A stretch of DNA of 64,000 nt from Nepenthes gracilis (Eukaryota; Streptophyta; Magnoliopsida; Caryophyllales; Nepenthaceae), in assembly GCA_033239525.1 (NCBI GenBank), contig BSYO01000022.1:9443947-9507946 (forward strand), in the 5' to 3' direction. How positions within the stretch are numbered: position 1 is the first letter of the stretch; every line of letters begins with the position of its first letter. The notes under the pieces were generated by a model. That model had not been told where the DNA came from. It saw only the letters and a program-made list of their open reading frames with translations, and ran no database searches. The translations under genes were made by a program, and so were the position numbers. Below are positions 59,962-64,000 of the stretch, piece by piece.

Positions 59962-60645
59962 ATATAGGCGGGCAAACGGATATGGGCAACACAAGATGAG
60001 TAGAGTGCGAGCAGTATAATAGAAGTACGAGGACAATGAGAGAACACGCAGATTTGCGTGGAAAATTCCGTTAAACAAAGAGGGGTGAAAAACCACGGGA
60101 ATGGACGGGAGGTCCGAGAAGTTTCACTAATTTGTTAAAAGAGTACAATGAGAACTTGCGGGATGATTCTCTTTTACGGGGAACTAAGTGTGAGAAGTTT
60201 GGTTTCTTTCTTTCTCCTTCACTCTTTCTCCTTTCTCTCGAGAGTTATCTGCTCAAGTGTGCTCAGGTAGAAATTCTTCTGAATCCCCTTTTAGTAGCCT
60301 GAAAGGGGATATTTATAAGGAACGAGATGCCGTTAGAGGTGTGACACGTGGCACTGGCGCGTCAGGTCTGCCTGCCACCACTACTATTGGTGCGGCTGTG
60401 ACAGGGACACCTGTCACAGCCGGCAGATACGGCGTGTAGGGGCGCATGCCCTGCAGGTACGGCGTGTTAAAGGCCGTTGAGTACCCGTGGAGGCGCGCAC
60501 TGCGTGTTACCGGTCTCATTACAGCAGATGCGCTGGCACCATCGACACAGCCGAGAAATCGCAAAAGCTCACGCGCGAAGCAGCCTCCACGAAAATATCG
60601 AGATTTCGTATAGTGATTTTATTATTTCAATTAATTACACTCACA
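59925..60645 (-). repeat. Solo or truncated LTR, minus strand (tentative)
   Basis: Plus-strand edges TGTTGCGTCC (59925) and ACACTCACA (60645). On the minus strand it has a clear TATA box (TATAAATA, about 60310-60317) with a G/C-rich upstream half and a CTCTCGAGAGAAAGGAGAAAG leader-like stretch downstream, as in plant LTRs. No matching 5-bp target duplication was found at these edges. Confidence 0.4.
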
Positions 60646-60721
60646 GGAGATTATTAGGATATTGGTATATTGTTTAGAAATAGGCATATACACGCATGTT
60701 TTTCTATTGTGGCTTGCTTGC

Positions 60722-61021
60722 TGTTACAACCGTGGCTCGTGGCTTGCGGTTTACAGTAGCATGGATATTGGTATATTGTTTGCTGAGCTGGCTCTTACTG
60801 GCATATATATTGGCTAGGAAAAGATAAATGGGTAGAGAACAAATATTCATCTTGTCTCCTTCTGGGCCTCTGTCTTCTCTCCCTCTCTGTCTCTCGAACT
60901 TTCCCCTTCCCTACTATTCATCGTCCTCATCCCTTGTCCCAGAACTCCCTTTCCCCTTTTACTTCCACAAGAAACTAGTGAATCTGCCGGTAGTCCGTCT
61001 GAGATCGGTTTGATTGCAACA
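60722..61021 (+). repeat. 5' LTR of Reina-like element
   Basis: Proposed from TGTTACAACC to TTGCAACA, just before the PBS. The TATA-like ATATATATTGG at 60802 fits. The left edge is uncertain because the 3' LTR is outside the window; GATATTGGTATATTGTTT occurs twice (60658 and 60762), which may mean the true start is further left. Confidence 0.5.
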
Positions 61022-61025
61022 TTTT

Positions 61026-61041
61026 TGGTGCTCTCATTGAG
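61026..61041 (+). other. Primer-binding site of Reina-like element
   Basis: TGGTGCTCTCATTGAG, four bases after the proposed LTR end; a close form of the TGGTGCTTTCATTGAG site common in plant gypsy elements of this type. Confidence 0.65.
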
Positions 61042-61044
61042 ACG

Positions 61045-61832
61045 ATGGCGGAAGGGATGCAGACGAGGTACAGGGCTCACGAGGAGTCCATCTCCAGTAT
61101 CATACAGGAGTTGCGAGAACATGCAGAGCACCTTTCGTCCATTGAACAGCTCCCACGACGGCGTGCGGTGAATCTGAAGGCGATTCATTTGAGATACGCC
61201 AAGCTCTGGTTTGCATCGAACGCCAGACTTCACCTTCTCCAAATCCGCCTCTATTACCTACTCCATCCCCTTTTTCAATTCCTTCGGTGACCACGCCAAA
61301 CTCTCAAAACCTTGCCCTACTAACCGCACCTACCAACACCATATAAACCCCCACCTCCATTCGCCTACCCAAATTGGAACTTCCATTCTTCACCGGCGAA
61401 AATATCCTCGGCTGGCTCTTCCAAATCGAACGTTTCTTCTTGTTCCATGGCACTCCCTCGGACTAGAAATTGATGGTGGCCACGTTCTACATGTCTGGCA
61501 CCGCGCTCCAATGGTACCAGTGGATGCACGCCACCAGCCAGTTAACCACCTGGGAGGATTTTTCCAAAGCCCTTGAGCTCCGATTCGGACCATCATCCTA
61601 TCTGAACCCAGAAGCTGCCCTATACAAGCTTCGACAGGAAACCACTTTGACGGCTTACATGATGGAGTTCGAATCATTGTCGACCAGAACGCACGGTTTA
61701 TCGACCACCAATCTGCTCAACTGCTTCATCTCGGGCCTGAAAGACGAAATACGGAGGGAACTCCTTTTGTTGAAGCCGACCAATCTTCCCGATGCAATTG
61801 GGATGGCTAAACTGGTGGAGGAGAAACTCTGA
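61045..61832 (+). pseudogene. Gag of Reina-like element
   Basis: ATG at 61045 shortly after the PBS gives MAEGMQTRYRAHEESISSII, an N-terminal charged helix. After a frame change, 61365-61466 reads LPKLELPFFTGENILGWLFQ then a TAG; 61470-61832 reads TALQWYQWMHATSQLTTWED, FGPSSYLNPEAALYKLRQET, LTAYMMEFESLSTR, the Retrotrans_gag core. The frame ends at 61832 and coding resumes in another frame. Gag forms the particle. Confidence 0.8.
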
Positions 61833-62697
61833 GGCTGTGGGACCGACTTGGCCATGCCCTACGGGATCCCGGCTTCTAGATGTTCCAACAACAGTGACGG
61901 TAAAAAACCCCCTCTCTCCACTACCCATAAAAAAATTGACCCCCTCAGAAATGGCTGCTCGCCGTGCTCGAGGGTTGTGTTTTAACTGTGACGAGAAATT
62001 TGTTCCTGGCCATCGATGTAGCCCACCTAAATTCTTGTGTATGTTGGCAGAGGAAGAAGGAGGTGCCTTATCTGGGCTCCAGAATTCGGAAGTGGGCTCT
62101 GAGGGCCCCGAAACTGTGACAAATCTTCCCCGTGAACCAGATCCCCCTTATCTACCACCAGAATCCGTTCCTAATATCTCCCTTCATGCACTAGAGGGGC
62201 ACTTTATACCCTCCACCCTACGGTTGCAAGGCTCCATCTCTGGGCAGCCAGTGGTCATCCTCGTGGACAGTGGTTCCACTCATAATTTCCTACAAACCCG
62301 TATCGCCAAGTATCTTGGCCTCCCCATTGAACCCTATTGTCACCTGAATGTCACAGTGGGCAATGGGGCTTCCCTTAGATGTGAAGGATTCTATTCGAAG
62401 GTGGAAGTCACACTGGGACAAGCTTGTTTTGTTGTTGAACTTTATCTGTTACCCATCTACGGGGCTGATTTGGTGTTGGGAGTTCAATGGCTGGCCACAA
62501 TCGGCCCGGTGGTATTTGATTATCGGTCCCTGCAGATGAGTTTTGATTACTCTGGTTCTAGGCTCACACTGCACGGCTTGCCTCTGGCTTCTGTAACCAC
62601 CATGACATTGGGACAATTGAGAAGGGATGAATCCACCCACTCAATGGCTTCATATTTCCAACTCACTATGCTGCCTACACAAGATCCTCCCCCGTAA
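61833..62697 (+). pseudogene. Zinc knuckle and aspartic protease of Reina-like element
   Basis: Open frame 61792-62697 (301 aa; the first ~20 residues overlap gag in the wrong frame). Residues 63-76 are CFNCDEKFVPGHRC, the unusual knuckle of this group. Around residue 159, QPVVILVDSGSTHNFLQ is the protease active site (DSG). QWLATIGPVVFDYRSLQMSF follows, as in the end of the gypsy protease. It cuts the polyprotein. The frame closes with TAA at 62697, where a frame change separates it from RT. Confidence 0.9.
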
Positions 62698-62711
62698 TCG
62701 ACTCCACTAGA

Positions 62712-63527
62712 TTGCACCACGCTTCCATCAGTACAGATCCACAAATTGTCCAGAGACTCACCCGAATCATCAATTCCTTCGCCGAGATATTTGAACTACC
62801 ACATGACCTACCACCACCCCGCTCCAACGACCATCGCATCCCTCTCAAACCACAAACTGAACTCGTGAATGTTAAGCCCTATCGATACCCCCATTTCCAA
62901 AAAACAGAAATGGAGCAGCTAATCCGTGAAATGCTTGCTGAAGGAATAATTCAGCCGAGTACGAGCCCCTTCTCATCCCCAGTTTTGTTAGTCAAGAAAA
63001 AAGACGGTAGCTGGCGGTTTTGTGTAGATTACCGCACTCTCAATGCGGTCACCATCAAGGACCGGTTCCCCATTCCAACCGTGGATGAGTTCCTGGACGA
63101 GTTACATGGAGCACGGGTGTTCTCAAAGCTGGATTTGCGATCTGGGTACCACCAGATCAGAGTGCATTCAGCCGATGTCCATAAGACAGCTTTTAGAACA
63201 TATGAAGGTCACTATGAGTTCTTAGTGATGCCTTTTGGCTTGACCAACGCGCCGTCCACCTTCCAATCCGAAATGAATAACATTTTCCGTTCTGTTCTCC
63301 AGAAGTTTGTATTAGTATTCTTTGACGACATCTTGATTTATAGCCCTACCTGGGAGCAGCATTGTGCTCATGTGGAACGTGTCCTCCAGATTCTGAGGGA
63401 CCAGGTTTTCTATGTTAAGCGCAACAAATGCGAGTTTGGGCAAACATCTATCGCATACCTGGGGCACATCGTATCAGCTCAAGGGGTTGAAGTTGATCCT
63501 GCCAAAATTTGGGCAGTCCAGAACTAG
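62712..63527 (+). pseudogene. Reverse transcriptase of Reina-like element
   Basis: 271 aa open: [80 protein letters not shown], catalytic [11 protein letters not shown] (FFDD at about residues 203-206), [24 protein letters not shown] at 63525-63527 replaces the W of the usual AVQNWP; the frame then continues PTPTNIKQLRGFLGLAGY. RT motifs are otherwise intact, so this is one of the best preserved domains in the window. Confidence 0.9.
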
Positions 63528-64000
63528 CCGACACCCACCAATATCAAACAGCTTAGGGGATTCTTGGGTTTGGCCGGTTATTGTGCGCACGCCAAGACGC
63601 CCAAATTGCTATACCACTCACGCAGCAGTTGAGGAAGGATGCCTTTGTTTGGACCGCTGAAGCCACCTCAGCCTTCCTGGCCCTCAAAATTGCCCTCACA
63701 ACGACTCCAATACTGGCCCTACCCGACTACTCCAAACCGTTCACCATTCAAACAGATGCCTCAGGACATGGCATTGGCGCTGTGCTCCTCCAAGCGGGAC
63801 ACCCCATTGCCTTCTTCAGCAAACAGCTTAGCTCCCGACTACAAGGTGCCTTTACTTATATACGGAAGCTATGTGCTATCTCCAAATTCATCAAGAAATG
63901 GCGCCCATATCTGTTGGGCGTCCACTTCCGCGTGAAAACTGATCACTTACCCTTCAAGGCCCTCTTAAATCAAACCATTCACACTCCCGAGCAGCAGCGG
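63528..64000 (+). pseudogene. RNase H start of Reina-like element, cut by window end
   Basis: After a small disruption near 63585, the frame gives QLRKDAFVWTAEATSAFLAL, PDYSKPFTIQTDASGHGIGA, VLLQAGHPIAFFSKQLSSRL, FIKKWRPYLLGVHFRVKTDH. The TDAS and KTDH motifs are those of gypsy RNase H. Continues past base 64000. Confidence 0.85.

Larger units (their letters stand above)
60722..64000 (+). mobile_element. Ty3/gypsy element, Reina-like, right end beyond window
   Basis: A short 5' LTR (about 300 bp), PBS, gag, zinc knuckle plus protease, RT and the start of RNase H in plus-strand order. Stops and frame changes occur in gag (about 61467 and 61832), after protease (62697) and in RT (63527), so the copy is inactive. 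A short LTR with a TTTGGTGCTCTCATTGAG-type PBS and the CFNCDEKFVPGHRC knuckle point to the Reina group. The element leaves the window during RNase H. Confidence 0.85.

Noticed and set aside
1..64000. CRISPR arrays, tRNA or rRNA genes, bacterial-type operons
   Set aside because: None seen: repeat arrays are microsatellites or tandem duplications, and no cloverleaf-like segment with A and B boxes was noticed by eye.

Overview
The window is nuclear DNA of a flowering plant. Its AT-rich spacers, split gene with GT...AG introns, and several lineages of plant LTR retrotransposon (Tat/Retand, Tork, SIRE-like, Tekay-like, Reina-like) plus a Mutator-like DNA element with a FAR1-type transposase all fit an angiosperm, probably a eudicot; the species cannot be told from sequence alone. 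Only one host gene is convincing: a WD40-repeat gene of the PAK1IP1/Mak11 family (28820-41406, + strand, three exons, predicted 343 aa). No tRNA, rRNA, CRISPR or bacterial feature was seen.

Layout: 1-8883 is a decayed minus-strand Ty3/gypsy element of the Tat/Retand type. Its 5' LTR is at 7931-8883, gag, protease, RT, RNase H, the second archaeal-type RNase H and integrase run leftward, then a ~39-bp tandem repeat, then an extra coiled-coil ORF on the opposite (+) strand; its 3' LTR lies left of the window. 8884-9720 is spacer. 9721-13032 and 13033 onward form a tandem duplication: about 2 kb is nearly identical, but the following 1.3 kb is badly diverged in the first copy. 14674-20581 is a complete minus-strand Ty1/copia element (Tork/Tnt1-like) with 5-bp target duplication AAATT and a U3 dense in TTGAC/GTCAA motifs. 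20587-24201 is AT-rich spacer with a 119-bp tandem repeat. 24211-28510 is a Mutator-like element with 9-bp flanking repeats, a broken FAR1-type transposase and what looks like a captured host gene fragment; it ends about 310 bp upstream of the WD40 start codon.

28820-41406 is the WD40 gene. Its second intron is about 9.4 kb long because an 8.2-kb SIRE-like composite element (32193-40423, flanked by CCCTC) lies in it. The composite has a truncated 5' LTR, half a pol on the + strand, an inverted LTR plus downstream ORF plus RT tail, and a second 3' end in forward orientation: a 2.1-2.2 kb inverted repeat inside one apparent insertion.

41407-47027 is mostly intergenic, with weak LTR-like and LINE-like remnants. 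47033-56252 is a Tekay-like gypsy element with long (2.66 kb), well preserved LTRs, AGAAA target duplication, good PBS and PPT, but a shrunken wrecked pol. 56258-56760 holds a 283-bp tandem repeat; 56760-59568 is spacer; 59569-59961 is an unrecognised open frame that runs into a minus-strand LTR-like sequence (59925-60645). 60722-64000 is the left part of a plus-strand Reina-like gypsy element, mutated, leaving the window on the right. All calls come from reading the sequence; family names rest on remembered motif patterns and were not searched.
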